7,098 nucleotides of DNA from Firmicutes bacterium UBA6132. GTDB lineage: Bacteria; Bacillota_A; Clostridia; Tissierellales; Sedimentibacteraceae. The position numbers were made by a program, and so were the translations under genes. The notes under the pieces were generated by a model. That model had not been told where the DNA came from, made no database searches, and saw only the letters and a program-made list of their open reading frames with translations. The stretch lies in contig DIVM01000002.1 of assembly GCA_002435835.1 (NCBI GenBank), forward strand, positions 1 to 7,098, given 5' to 3'. Of the stretch, positions 1 to 6,722 are shown in pieces. The first letter of the stretch is position 1. Every line of letters begins with the position of its first letter.

Positions 1-1415
1 TGAATAACTTCTTTTTCCATCAATAAATTTGCTATTCGCTCAACACTATATTTATTATTATTTATTATGCTCAAAACATCTGAGTATAATTCATCAATTA
101 ATTTTTTTACAGCGCTTTCTATAGAACTAAGGGGTATATTTAATTTTTCTGCAAGAATACCAAAATTCAAAATACCTATTTCATCATCCATTCCATATTT
201 AGCAATATAATCTATAGCAAGTGATGTTGATCTTTCTATATCATTTTGTGCCCCTATTGTTACATTATCATTTCCTAAAAATATTTCTTCAGCAGCTCTA
301 CCAGCAAGAAGTACTGAAAGCTGATTTTTTATTCTTGTTTTTGTTATAATTTCTTCGTTGCTTGGTGTGCTTAATGTATAACCACCAGCACCTTTACTAG
401 TGGGAATAACAGAAACACGTATTATTTTATTTTCAGGCATTAAATATTTTGAAATAAATGCATGACCTGCTTCATGATATGAAGTAACCATTTTTTGACG
501 TTTATTTTCCGCTGGATTTTTTTGTTCAGTTCCTGCAAGTACATTTAAATAAGCTTGTTCAATATGTGCATCATTAATTTCTTCAGAATTATCTTTAACT
601 GCAATTAAAGAAGCTTCGTTTATTAAATTTTCTAATTGAGCACCGCTAAAATATACTGTTAAGTCTGCAAGTTTTTCTATATTAATATTTTTATTACAAT
701 TTCTTTTTTGAATATAAAGGTTTAAAATATCTTTTCTTGCATTTCTATCCGGTAACATTATTTCAATTTGTCTGTCAAATCTACCAGGTCTCAATAGCGC
801 TTGATCCAAAGTATCTATCCTATTTGTTGCTGCTATAACTATTATTCCTGATCCATCACCAAATCCTGACATTTCAGTTAAAAGAGCATTAAGAGTTCTA
901 TCGCCTTCATCGCTTCCTCTCATATTTCCGCCCATTCTTTTTTTACCAATAGCATCTATTTCATCTATAAATATTACACTTTTTTTAGATTGTTTTGCTT
1001 TTTTAAACAAAGTTCTAATTCTGCCTGCACCAAGTCCTGCGTAAACTTGTACGAAATCTGAACCTGATACCGCATAAAAAGGAACGCCAGCTTCTTTAGC
1101 TAATGCTTTTGCCATAAGAGTTTTTCCTGTTCCTGGAGAACCATATAATAGTACGCCCTTTGGCATACGAGCATTAAACTTTTGATATTTTTCTGGATTT
1201 TTTATAAAATCAACTAAATCTTTTAAACTTTCTTTTGCTTCATAATTTCCTGCTATATCATCAAAACCTGTGTTTGATGAACTTATATATTCTATATCAC
1301 TTAAGTTATTAATTTCTTTTTGTGCTGATTTTTTATTTTTAAAAAATACAAAATAGCAAAAAACTAAAACTCCAATAATAGATAGTACTTGATATATATT
1401 TAAATTTAAATTCAT
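1..1415 (-). CDS. ftsH: FtsH-type ATP-dependent zinc metalloprotease, short N-terminus (C-terminus cut by window edge)
   Basis: This is a membrane-anchored AAA+ protease of the FtsH/Yme1 family (peptidase M41), which unfolds and degrades membrane and cytosolic proteins. 471 residues are visible and the frame is open at the left edge. Seen in order: one hydrophobic segment (about residues 7-25) followed by a KNKK stretch; Walker A GSPGTGKT (92-99); pore loop FVQVYAGLGAGR (121-132); Walker B FIDEID (149-154); arginine-finger region GRFDR (211-215); zinc site HEAGH (314-318); and probable third ligand D392 in QND. The spacing from Walker A Lys to the first zinc His is 216 residues, which I recall as the same as in E. 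coli FtsH, so the catalytic core is intact. Only 91 residues precede Walker A, against roughly 190 in E. coli, so the first membrane helix and extracytoplasmic domain are absent. The start is supported by an AGGGGG ribosome site 5 nt upstream and by an in-frame TAA at 1458-1460. The pore loop differs from the usual F-V-G type (here Y-A-G). It could be a specialised FtsH paralogue rather than the main FtsH. Confidence 0.92.
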   Translation of the reverse strand, partial: MNLNLNIYQVLSIIGVLVFCYFVFFKNKKSAQKEINNLSDIEYISSSNTGFDDIAGNYEAKESLKDLVDFIKNPEKYQKFNARMPKGVLLYGSPGTGKTLMAKALAKEAGVPFYAVSGSDFVQVYAGLGAGRIRTLFKKAKQSKKSVIFIDEIDAIGKKRMGGNMRGSDEGDRTLNALLTEMSGFGDGSGIIVIAATNRIDTLDQALLRPGRFDRQIEIMLPDRNARKDILNLYIQKRNCNKNINIEKLADLTVYFSGAQLENLINEASLIAVKDNSEEINDAHIEQAYLNVLAGTEQKNPAENKRQKMVTSYHEAGHAFISKYLMPENKIIRVSVIPTSKGAGGYTLSTPSNEEIITKTRIKNQLSVLLAGRAAEEIFLGNDNVTIGAQNDIERSTSLAIDYIAKYGMDDEIGILNFGILAEKLNIPLSSIESAVKKLIDELYSDVLSIINNNKYSVERIANLLMEKEVI

Positions 1416-1429
1416 ATTTACCCCCTGTG

Positions 1430-1586
1430 CAATGAACAATGAACAGTAATAATTAGATTATGAAAAATGATATAACTCTTATACGTGACATGGAACAATG
1501 TATTGTTCCATGTTCAATTGTTCACTTTTCATTATTTTTTTACTAAACTGTTCATTTTATTTAAAATAATTTTATATTGTTCATTG
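1430..1586. repeat. Nested inverted-repeat, MITE-like intergenic element
   Basis: The gap between ispF and the ftsH-like gene holds no credible gene but is full of GAACA/TGTTC units arranged symmetrically. The outer arms CAATGAACAAT (1430-1440) and ATTGTTCATTG (1576-1586) are perfect 11-bp inverted repeats. Inside them, AATGAACAGT (1438-1447) pairs with ACTGTTCATT (1547-1556). At the centre is a 12-bp perfect palindromic arm pair, ACATGGAACAAT (1488-1499) and ATTGTTCCATGT (1502-1513). The nested symmetry and 157-bp size fit a small non-autonomous transposable element or a cruciform-forming intergenic repeat. An operator cluster for a regulator of the ftsH-like gene is possible but less likely. 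No T-tract follows the hairpins on either strand, so it is not an obvious terminator. Confidence 0.6.
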
Positions 1587-1649
1587 ATTGTTTTCACTTA
1601 TTATATCAGAGGTATATACATTTAGATATACTCAATGTTTAGCTTCTTT

Positions 1650-2132
1650 TCATAGTTTTTCCACATATTCCAACAAGCACACACACTGTGCCCCTATGCC
1701 TTCGCCTCTTCCTTCAAATCCAAGATGCTCAGTTGTAGTAGCTTTAATATTTATATTTCTAATATTTGTTTTTAAATCTTCAGCTAATACATTTTTCATT
1801 TCTTCTATATGATTTTTCATTTTTGGCTTTTGAGCTATAATTATTGCATCTATATTTCCAATTTTAAAATTGTTTTCTTCCATTAATGCATATACTTTTC
1901 TAAGAAGTATTCGGCTATCTATATTTTTATAAGTGCTATCTGTATCAGGAAATAAACATCCTATATCGCCCATTCCCATAGCGCCTAACAAGCTGTCCAT
2001 AATGGCATGTATTAAAACATCTGCATCAGAATGACCTTGTAGACCTTTTTCATAAGGAATTAAAACCCCTCCTATTATAAGAGGTCTGTTTTCTACTAAA
2101 GCATGAACATCATAACCAATTCCAATTTTCAT
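1650..2132 (-). CDS. ispF: 2-C-methyl-D-erythritol 2,4-cyclodiphosphate synthase
   Basis: IspF converts 4-diphosphocytidyl-2-C-methyl-D-erythritol 2-phosphate to the cyclic diphosphate MEcPP and releases CMP. This is the fifth step of the cytosolic MEP isoprenoid pathway, carried out by a homotrimer. The 160-residue length is normal for the family. Metal-ligand residues are all visible: D8 and H10 in GYDVH, and H42 after the [10 protein letters not shown] motif (33-42). The FPDTD substrate loop is at 61-65 and the CDP-binding [16 protein letters not shown] stretch at 130-145. AAAGGAG lies 5 nt before the ATG. The gene is downstream of ispD in the same direction, with a 128-bp spacer that carries repeat material. 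Nothing is truncated or missing. Confidence 0.97.
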   Translation of the reverse strand: MKIGIGYDVHALVENRPLIIGGVLIPYEKGLQGHSDADVLIHAIMDSLLGAMGMGDIGCLFPDTDSTYKNIDSRILLRKVYALMEENNFKIGNIDAIIIAQKPKMKNHIEEMKNVLAEDLKTNIRNINIKATTTEHLGFEGRGEGIGAQCVCLLEYVEKL

Positions 2133-2176
2133 ATGTACTCCTTTGTTCCTTTATATTATTATATTATTATAAATTA

Positions 2177-2273
2177 AAAGTATATATTATTTCTAATATA
2201 TACTTTAGCTTTATGTCAAAGTTTATTTTTGTCATCCTAAGCAATTAGGAGGATCTTACTCTAATATATACTT
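2177..2273. repeat. 14-bp direct repeats bracketing a short hairpin element at the 3' end of ispD
   Basis: TCTAATATATACTT occurs at 2192-2205 and again, perfectly, at 2260-2273, where it covers the last codons and TAG stop of ispD. The 54 bp between them contains GTCATCCTAAGCAATTAGG (2231-2249) followed by AGGATCTT, with short self-complementary stems (CCTAA 2236-2240 with TTAGG 2245-2249, or ATCCT 2234-2238 with AGGAT 2250-2254). This resembles a dispersed GTCATCCT...AGGATCT family that I recall from many bacterial genomes; that link is from memory. The left repeat is also part of an AT-only-type hairpin (2177-2189 with 2194-2206, loop TTTC). The pattern suggests insertion of a small repeat with a target duplication, or a local segmental duplication. 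Confidence 0.5.
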
Positions 2274-2965
2274 GCTAATATTTCTGCAATTTTTAAATCA
2301 AGAGGTGTTGTTATTTTCATATTTCTTTGAAGTCCCTCAATTGTTTTGACTTTATATCCGTAATATTCCACTATGGATGAATCATCTGTAAAATTTGCAT
2401 TTTCTGAATTTTCATTAATTGCTTTTTCATAGCATTCAATTATTAACTTATAGTCAAATGATTGAGGCGTTTGAACTGATCTTAAATCAGATCTATTAAG
2501 AGTTTTCTCAACAGTTTCAGTTTCTTTATTTATTTCTTTTATAGTGTCAACAACTTCAATAACAGGTATACATGCTTTATATTCATATGCATTTTCAATA
2601 CAGCTACTTATTAGATTATATGATACAAAAGGTCTAACTCCATCATGTATTAAAATTATTGAACAATTTTTATCAGCTGCTTTTAATCCATTATAAACAG
2701 ATTCTGTTCTTGATTTTCCTCCTACTACTACAGTAATAATTTTATCGTAATCTTTAGCTATGTTATGTTTTACATAATCATATTCTTCTTCATTAACAAC
2801 TAAAATAATTTCATCTATTTGGTTGCTTTTTTCAAACTTATATATGGTCGTGTCTATTATTGTTTTACCACCTATATCCATGTATTGCTTGGGAATTTCA
2901 GAACCCATTCTTGTTCCTTTTCCTCCAGCAACTATAACAACAGAAACTTTTTTATCTTTGTACAT
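2261..2965 (-). CDS. ispD: 2-C-methyl-D-erythritol 4-phosphate cytidylyltransferase
   Basis: IspD transfers CMP from CTP to 2-C-methyl-D-erythritol 4-phosphate, the third step of the MEP pathway, in the cytosol. At 234 residues it is full length. The nucleotide-binding signature AGGKGTRMGSEIPKQY spans 13-28, with the catalytic R19 and K26 matching Arg20 and Lys27 of E. coli IspD. GGKSRTESVYNG (82-93) and HDGVRPF (107-113, with metal/CTP-binding D108) are present, as are VDTIKE (139-144), LRSVQTPQSF (160-169) and MKITTPLDL with K216. K216 corresponds to the MEP-binding Lys213 of E. coli. AAAGGGGG lies 4 nt before the ATG. The start is 10 bp from the stop of the PHP gene, so the two are almost certainly co-transcribed. 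The TarI/RfbA-type nucleotidyltransferases are more distant alternatives, and linkage to ispF favours IspD. Confidence 0.96.
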   Translation of the reverse strand: MYKDKKVSVVIVAGGKGTRMGSEIPKQYMDIGGKTIIDTTIYKFEKSNQIDEIILVVNEEEYDYVKHNIAKDYDKIITVVVGGKSRTESVYNGLKAADKNCSIILIHDGVRPFVSYNLISSCIENAYEYKACIPVIEVVDTIKEINKETETVEKTLNRSDLRSVQTPQSFDYKLIIECYEKAINENSENANFTDDSSIVEYYGYKVKTIEGLQRNMKITTPLDLKIAEILASIY

Positions 2966-2975
2966 AAAGCCCCCT

Positions 2976-3794
2976 TTAATTTAATAATTTTTTAATATTT
3001 AAATCACTAAGTTCAACATGAGGCATTCCAAGTTTTCTTGATGGTATAAAATTACCGTGACAGTCAGAACCACCAGAAATCATTAAATTATTTTTTTTGC
3101 AGAAATCCACATAGTACTGTTCAAAACCTTGATTATATGGAGAATAACATTCTACTCCATCTATACCTGCTTCAAGCCAAAATTTTAATTCTTCTTCTGG
3201 CATAACACCATTTCTATAATGGTATGAAGGATGAGCAAGAAATATTTTTCCTCCACTTTTTTTAGCTATTTTTATAACTTCTTCTGGATTTTTAAATATA
3301 GCTTTCAATCCAGATTTACCAACATCTTTTAAATGATCCAACATATCTGTATGAATACCCTTATCAATTAAATAATTAGCAGATTTCCAACCACCGCGTT
3401 TTCTGTCATAATCATATTTTTCAAAATCTTCAATAGATACATTTTCATATTTTGGTGATACATATGATTTAATATACTCATAATTAGAATTCAATTTATT
3501 TTCATTATTCATATGAATTAATCTTTTTAAATTTTCATCATTATAATCATAATTATATAATGTTAAATGATATTCACGTCCATCATGAGTCGTAGTTAAT
3601 TCTACTCCAGGAATATATATTAAATCATCTTCAGGAGTTATAATATCCTGCATTTTTTTAGTATTATCCACACAGTCATGGTCCGTTATTGAAAATATTT
3701 TTATGTTATTTTTTTTGAGTTCTTCTTTTAATTCATGAACATCCCATGTTCCATCAGAAGCACAGGTGTGCATGTGCATATCAACTTTCTTCAT
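2976..3794 (-). CDS. PHP-domain metal-dependent phosphoesterase
   Basis: This is a stand-alone PHP (polymerase and histidinol phosphatase) domain protein, a cytosolic hydrolase with a multinuclear metal site. Metal-ligand motifs are visible in the canonical order: HMH (H7, H9) with D14 in CASDG; TDHD (38-40); E65 in GVELTT; H76; H188 in LAHPS; and D244/H246 in GGSDCHG. At 272 residues it fits the YciV/TrpH-like group, some members of which hydrolyse 3',5'-bisphosphonucleotides (pAp) or act as 5'-3' exonucleases (RNase AM). Which activity applies here cannot be read from the sequence. Histidinol phosphatase is less likely because no histidine gene is nearby. The middle region (about 78-170) is Lys/Tyr/Asn-rich and is the usual variable insertion. 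A GAAAGG site precedes the ATG. The gene lies between the asparaginase gene (36-bp gap) and ispD (10-bp gap). Confidence 0.9.
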   Translation of the reverse strand: MKKVDMHMHTCASDGTWDVHELKEELKKNNIKIFSITDHDCVDNTKKMQDIITPEDDLIYIPGVELTTTHDGREYHLTLYNYDYNDENLKRLIHMNNENKLNSNYEYIKSYVSPKYENVSIEDFEKYDYDRKRGGWKSANYLIDKGIHTDMLDHLKDVGKSGLKAIFKNPEEVIKIAKKSGGKIFLAHPSYHYRNGVMPEEELKFWLEAGIDGVECYSPYNQGFEQYYVDFCKKNNLMISGGSDCHGNFIPSRKLGMPHVELSDLNIKKLLN

Positions 3795-3830
3795 GCTTAC
3801 ATCCTTTCAACCTTCAAGCGTTACAAGCTG

Positions 3831-4829
3831 CTATATAAATATATCATCATTTATAGATGTGTAAAATTTCTTTTTTACTTTTTCAAAATCTTTTGTATCA
3901 GCCATAATCCACATTAATTTTGTTATAACTGATTCTATTGTCATATCATATGCTTGAAGAATTTTATATTTTCTTAATGCTTTGATTCCAACTTCATAAA
4001 TGGTCATATCGCTTCCTTCAAGCATTACCTGTGTAGCTATTACTACAATTTTACCTTTTTCAGTTAAACCGCCTAATTTTTCAAGAAAGTTTCTTTTTTC
4101 TAAAAATGGTACTCCACCAACTCCGTAAGATTCAATTACTACTGCTTCATATTTTTCACCAATATAATCAAGAACATCAGGGTCCATACCCGGAGCTAAT
4201 TTTAATAAAAAAATGCTTGGAAAAATATTTTTATAAAATTTAACTTTTTTTCTTCTTTCTTCTGTGACAATATATTTAGCAATTCTGTTGTTATCTATTA
4301 AAGCAGCTACTGGAAAGTTTATACTTTCAAATGCACTATAACTTTTTGTTTTAACTTTTCTTGCTCTTGTTCCTAAAATAGCTTTCCCATCAAATACTAT
4401 AAATACTCCTCTAATATTTCCTTCAGAAGCAAAGCGAAAACTATCTGTTAAATTTTTTTTCGCATCAGTAAACTCAGCATCTATAGGCTTTTGAGAACCA
4501 GTAATTATAATTGGTTTATTTGGATTTTGAATTAAATATGATAAAGCTGATGCAGTGTAAGATAGCGTATCAGTTCCATGTGTTATTATAAAACCATCAT
4601 ATTTCTCATATTGTTTTTCAATTTCTTCAACCATTAAAACCCAATATTCAGGTTGAATATTAGTTGAATCTATATTTAATAATTGCATAGTATCCACATT
4701 ACAAATTTCTCTTACTGCTGGTACAAAACTAAGAAGTTCATCAGAAGAAATTCCTGGTGATAAACCATCCACAGTTAAACTTGAAGCTATTGTACCACCA
4801 GTTGCTATTAATAAAATATTCTTTTTCAT
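3831..4829 (-). CDS. ansA: L-asparaginase, type I (cytoplasmic, AnsA-like)
   Basis: The enzyme hydrolyses L-asparagine to aspartate and ammonia. At 332 residues it is full length, and it has no signal peptide: it begins MKKNILLIATGGTIA directly at the first beta strand. That fits the cytoplasmic type I class. The catalytic set is complete: nucleophile T13 in TGGTIA (10-15), T86-D87 in THGTDTLSYTA (83-93), and K158 in TRARK, which aligns by motif with Lys163 of E. coli AnsA. Other family marks are DSTNIQPEYW (54-63, substrate Ser/Asp loop), TGSQKPI (110-116) and ESYGVGG in the C-terminal domain. AAGGAAGGG is 5 nt upstream of the ATG. Upstream lies a repeat-bearing gap of 109 bp after the pseudouridine synthase gene. 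The PHP gene follows 36 bp downstream. Activity on glutamine or as an amidotransferase subunit (GatD-like) is possible but lacks support here. Confidence 0.93.
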   Translation of the reverse strand: MKKNILLIATGGTIASSLTVDGLSPGISSDELLSFVPAVREICNVDTMQLLNIDSTNIQPEYWVLMVEEIEKQYEKYDGFIITHGTDTLSYTASALSYLIQNPNKPIIITGSQKPIDAEFTDAKKNLTDSFRFASEGNIRGVFIVFDGKAILGTRARKVKTKSYSAFESINFPVAALIDNNRIAKYIVTEERRKKVKFYKNIFPSIFLLKLAPGMDPDVLDYIGEKYEAVVIESYGVGGVPFLEKRNFLEKLGGLTEKGKIVVIATQVMLEGSDMTIYEVGIKALRKYKILQAYDMTIESVITKLMWIMADTKDFEKVKKKFYTSINDDIFI

Positions 4830-4858
4830 AATATCCCTTCCTTAATAAGAACGTTTTT

Positions 4859-4931
4859 GATTTGGGTGATTTGGGGAGGTCGCCTCTGCAGAAAAGGGTC
4901 CTTCCCTAAGCAGAAAAGGGTCCGTCCCTAA
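4859..4931. repeat. REP-like GGGACGGACC repeat, two tandem 22-bp units
   Basis: Two adjacent 22-bp units at 4888-4909 and 4910-4931 differ at one position only; both read GCAGAAAAGGGTCC, followed by T or G, then TCCCTAA. Beside them, GATTTGGG is repeated back to back (4859-4867, 4868-4876) and GAGG/CCTC forms a small stem at 4875-4885. Read on the minus strand, each unit is GGGACGGACCCTTTT or GGGAAGGACCCTTTT: a 3-bp G/C stem followed by four T. It might therefore weakly terminate the upstream pseudouridine synthase transcript. The GGTCCGTCCCTA core recurs at 6803-6814. I recall such sequences as dispersed REP elements in Clostridia, often mobilised by Y1 (RAYT) transposases. No transposase is visible here. 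Confidence 0.7.
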
Positions 4932-4938
4932 ATCTCTA

Positions 4939-5841
4939 TTATTTTATTAGGCTTGCCATATCCTGGGGTAATGGGCATTTAATATCTATTATTTCTCCAG
5001 TCCAAGGCTTTCTAAATATCATTTCATAACAATGAAGTGATTGTCTGTCTATTAAATTACTTTCATGCCCGTATAAACTGTCACCTAAAACAGGATGTCC
5101 TATATGTTTTAAATGTACCCTTATTTGATGAGTTCTTCCTGTTTCAAGTTTTAATTTTAATAAACTCATATTATTAAATTTTTTTTCTACTTTGTAATGA
5201 GTGATACATTCTTTGCCGGTTGGATGAACTATTCTCATAATATCTTCTTCATTTAACCTTGTAATTGGTTCATCTATTGTACCCTCATGATTTTTAACTA
5301 TTCCTTCAACAATGGCATAATAATATTTCTCTACTATATTTGATTTCATTTGATTAGAAATTTCATTGTGTGCAAAAGGATTTTTAGCTATTATTACAAT
5401 TCCAGATGTATTCATGTCAAGCCTATTAACAAGTCTTACTTTCTTTTGAATATTATTTTGTTTAAAATAATATGCTACTCCATTAGCAATTGTGTTTCCT
5501 TGATGTGATTTTGTCGGATGAACGACAATATGTGGTGGTTTGTTTACAACTATTAAATCATTATCTTCATACAAAATATCAATAGGAATATTTACTGCTT
5601 CATACTCGTCTTCTTCTTCATTAAATTCTATGGATAATGTATCTCCTATAAAAACATTTTTATTTAATTTTGTTATTGTTCCATTTAAAAATAATTTATC
5701 AGCTAACTCAAGCTTCTTTGAAAGACGTTGTGAAAAATTTAAGTTTTCTCTTAATATAGCCTTTACTTTTTTATCGTTTTCTTGTATTGTATAATTAATA
5801 ACATTACCGTTGTTTACTTGGTTTTTGTTGTTAGTGGACAT
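4939..5841 (-). CDS. RluA/RluD-family RNA pseudouridine synthase
   Basis: The protein isomerises specific uridines to pseudouridine in RNA, probably 23S rRNA, in the cytosol. The 300-residue length is typical of RluD-like proteins. An Asn-rich leader (1-16) is followed by an S4-like RNA-binding segment (about 22-73) and then the catalytic domain. Visible motifs are LYEDNDLIVVNKPPHIVVHP (90-109), the catalytic-Asp motif RLDMNTSG (140-147, D142), KYYYAIVEG (172-180) and GRTHQIRVHLKHIGHPVLGD from 235, which is strongly diagnostic. GGGAG sits 7 nt before the chosen ATG. Target uridines cannot be deduced; RluD, RluC and the Bacillus YlyB type are all possible, so no symbol is given. It is divergent from nadK, and its promoter appears to lie in the 68-bp gap. 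It is separated from the asparaginase gene by a repeat. Confidence 0.94.
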   Translation of the reverse strand: MSTNNKNQVNNGNVINYTIQENDKKVKAILRENLNFSQRLSKKLELADKLFLNGTITKLNKNVFIGDTLSIEFNEEEDEYEAVNIPIDILYEDNDLIVVNKPPHIVVHPTKSHQGNTIANGVAYYFKQNNIQKKVRLVNRLDMNTSGIVIIAKNPFAHNEISNQMKSNIVEKYYYAIVEGIVKNHEGTIDEPITRLNEEDIMRIVHPTGKECITHYKVEKKFNNMSLLKLKLETGRTHQIRVHLKHIGHPVLGDSLYGHESNLIDRQSLHCYEMIFRKPWTGEIIDIKCPLPQDMASLIK

Positions 5842-5869
5842 GTAATATCTCCCAATTTTTTATATATTA

Positions 5870-5898
5870 AATATAATATAAAAAGCATTTTATGTAAA
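5870..5898 (-). promoter_or_regulatory. Sigma-A-like promoter for the pseudouridine synthase gene
   Basis: On the minus strand, TTTACA (plus-strand 5893-5898) is separated by exactly 17 nt from TATATT (plus-strand 5870-5875). This would place the start of transcription near 5863 and give a leader of about 20 nt carrying the GGGAG ribosome site. The -35 box lies just beside the AGAGGA ribosome site of nadK. A TATAAT on the plus strand (5872-5877) overlaps the same -10 area and could serve nadK, but no good plus-strand -35 is seen 16-18 nt upstream of it. AT-rich sequence makes chance matches common. Confidence 0.45.
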
Positions 5899-5909
5899 GA
5901 GGATAAATA

Positions 5910-6716
5910 ATGAATAATAATGTAATTAACATAACTGGGAATTTAGAAAAATATACCCTACAAATAAAAAAACATTTAATTTACTTACTTCAAGAGAAAG
6001 GGTTTACATGTTCTGAAGAATTTAATCCAAATGCTAAATTAAATATTACTATAGGAGGGGATGGTGCATTTTTAAGGGGAGTTCGAGATAGTAATTTTAC
6101 TTCTACCATACCTTTTATTGGAATAAACACAGGAACACTTGGATTTTACCCTGAAATAAACCCTACGCAAATAGAACAATTTATTGATGATTATATTAAT
6201 GAAGATTATAGAATTAATGAAATCTCTTTAATTGAAAGCGAAATAGTAACAAAAGAAATAACTAAAAAAATATATGCAGTTAACGACATAGTAATAAAAA
6301 GAATGGATATGAAAACAATTCATCTAAATGTTTTTATAGATAAAAATAATTTAGAAAAAATAAGTGGAGATGGTTTAATTATTTCTTCACCTATGGGAAG
6401 TTCTGGTTATAATTTATCATCTGGTGGAAGTTTAGTATATCCTTCATTAAAAACTTTGCAAATAACACCGCTATCACCTATTATTTCAAATGCTTATAGA
6501 TGTTTAAACACAAGTATAATAGTTCCTCCTGAATTTGAAATAACTATATATCCTGAAAGAAAAGAAGATTATTACATTTATGTTTTAGCAGATGGAGTTT
6601 CATTTGAATTTGATGGATTAGAACATGCAAACTTCAGAACTTCTAAAAGTTCTATAAAAATGCTTACAACGGGGACTTTTAATTATTGGGATGTAATTAA
6701 GGAGAAGTTTCTGTAG
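5910..6716 (+). CDS. nadK: NAD kinase
   Basis: NAD kinase phosphorylates NAD+ to NADP+ in the cytosol and is normally essential. The 268-residue length matches the short Firmicute type (Bacillus PpnK1-like). Motifs are the phosphate-binding GGDG (49-52, catalytic D51), NTGTLGF (73-79), the NAD-binding Asn-acidic pair N125-D126 in VNDIVIK, and SGDGLIISSPMGSSGYNLSSGG (152-173). The C-terminal end FNYWDVIKEKFL resembles the FPFWKRVQDSF tail of the Bacillus protein. Some positions differ from the usual consensus: GGDGA instead of GGDGT, Asp rather than Glu after Asn125, and SPMGSSGYN rather than TPTGSTAYS. All appear compatible with function. AGAGGA lies 6 nt before the ATG. It is divergent from the pseudouridine synthase gene. 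Diacylglycerol/sphingosine kinases share GGDG but lack the second motif set. Confidence 0.94.
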   Translation: MNNNVINITGNLEKYTLQIKKHLIYLLQEKGFTCSEEFNPNAKLNITIGGDGAFLRGVRDSNFTSTIPFIGINTGTLGFYPEINPTQIEQFIDDYINEDYRINEISLIESEIVTKEITKKIYAVNDIVIKRMDMKTIHLNVFIDKNNLEKISGDGLIISSPMGSSGYNLSSGGSLVYPSLKTLQITPLSPIISNAYRCLNTSIIVPPEFEITIYPERKEDYYIYVLADGVSFEFDGLEHANFRTSKSSIKMLTTGTFNYWDVIKEKFL

Positions 6717-6722
6717 TATTTT

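Noticed and set aside
1430..1586. CRISPR array or tRNA in the repeat-rich gap
   Set aside because: The repeats are short, inverted and unevenly spaced, with no regular spacers, and no cloverleaf or conserved tRNA T-loop sequence is seen.
1588..1812. 74-codon plus-strand open frame
   Set aside because: It lies mostly antisense to the ispF 3' end, has no ribosome site or recognisable motif, and its Ser/Phe-rich composition is what an AT-rich complement strand gives.
2177..2206. 13-bp hairpin as a rho-independent terminator after ispD
   Set aside because: The stem is almost entirely A/T with a single G-C pair and has no solid T-tract after it. ispF lies directly downstream and is probably co-transcribed.
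3735..3917. 60-codon plus-strand open frame
   Set aside because: It is antisense to the start of the PHP gene and the end of the asparaginase gene, both well supported, and shows no protein-like features.
5540..5794. 84-codon plus-strand open frame
   Set aside because: It is antisense to the S4-like region of the pseudouridine synthase, and its Ser/Phe-rich content is a shadow of that gene.
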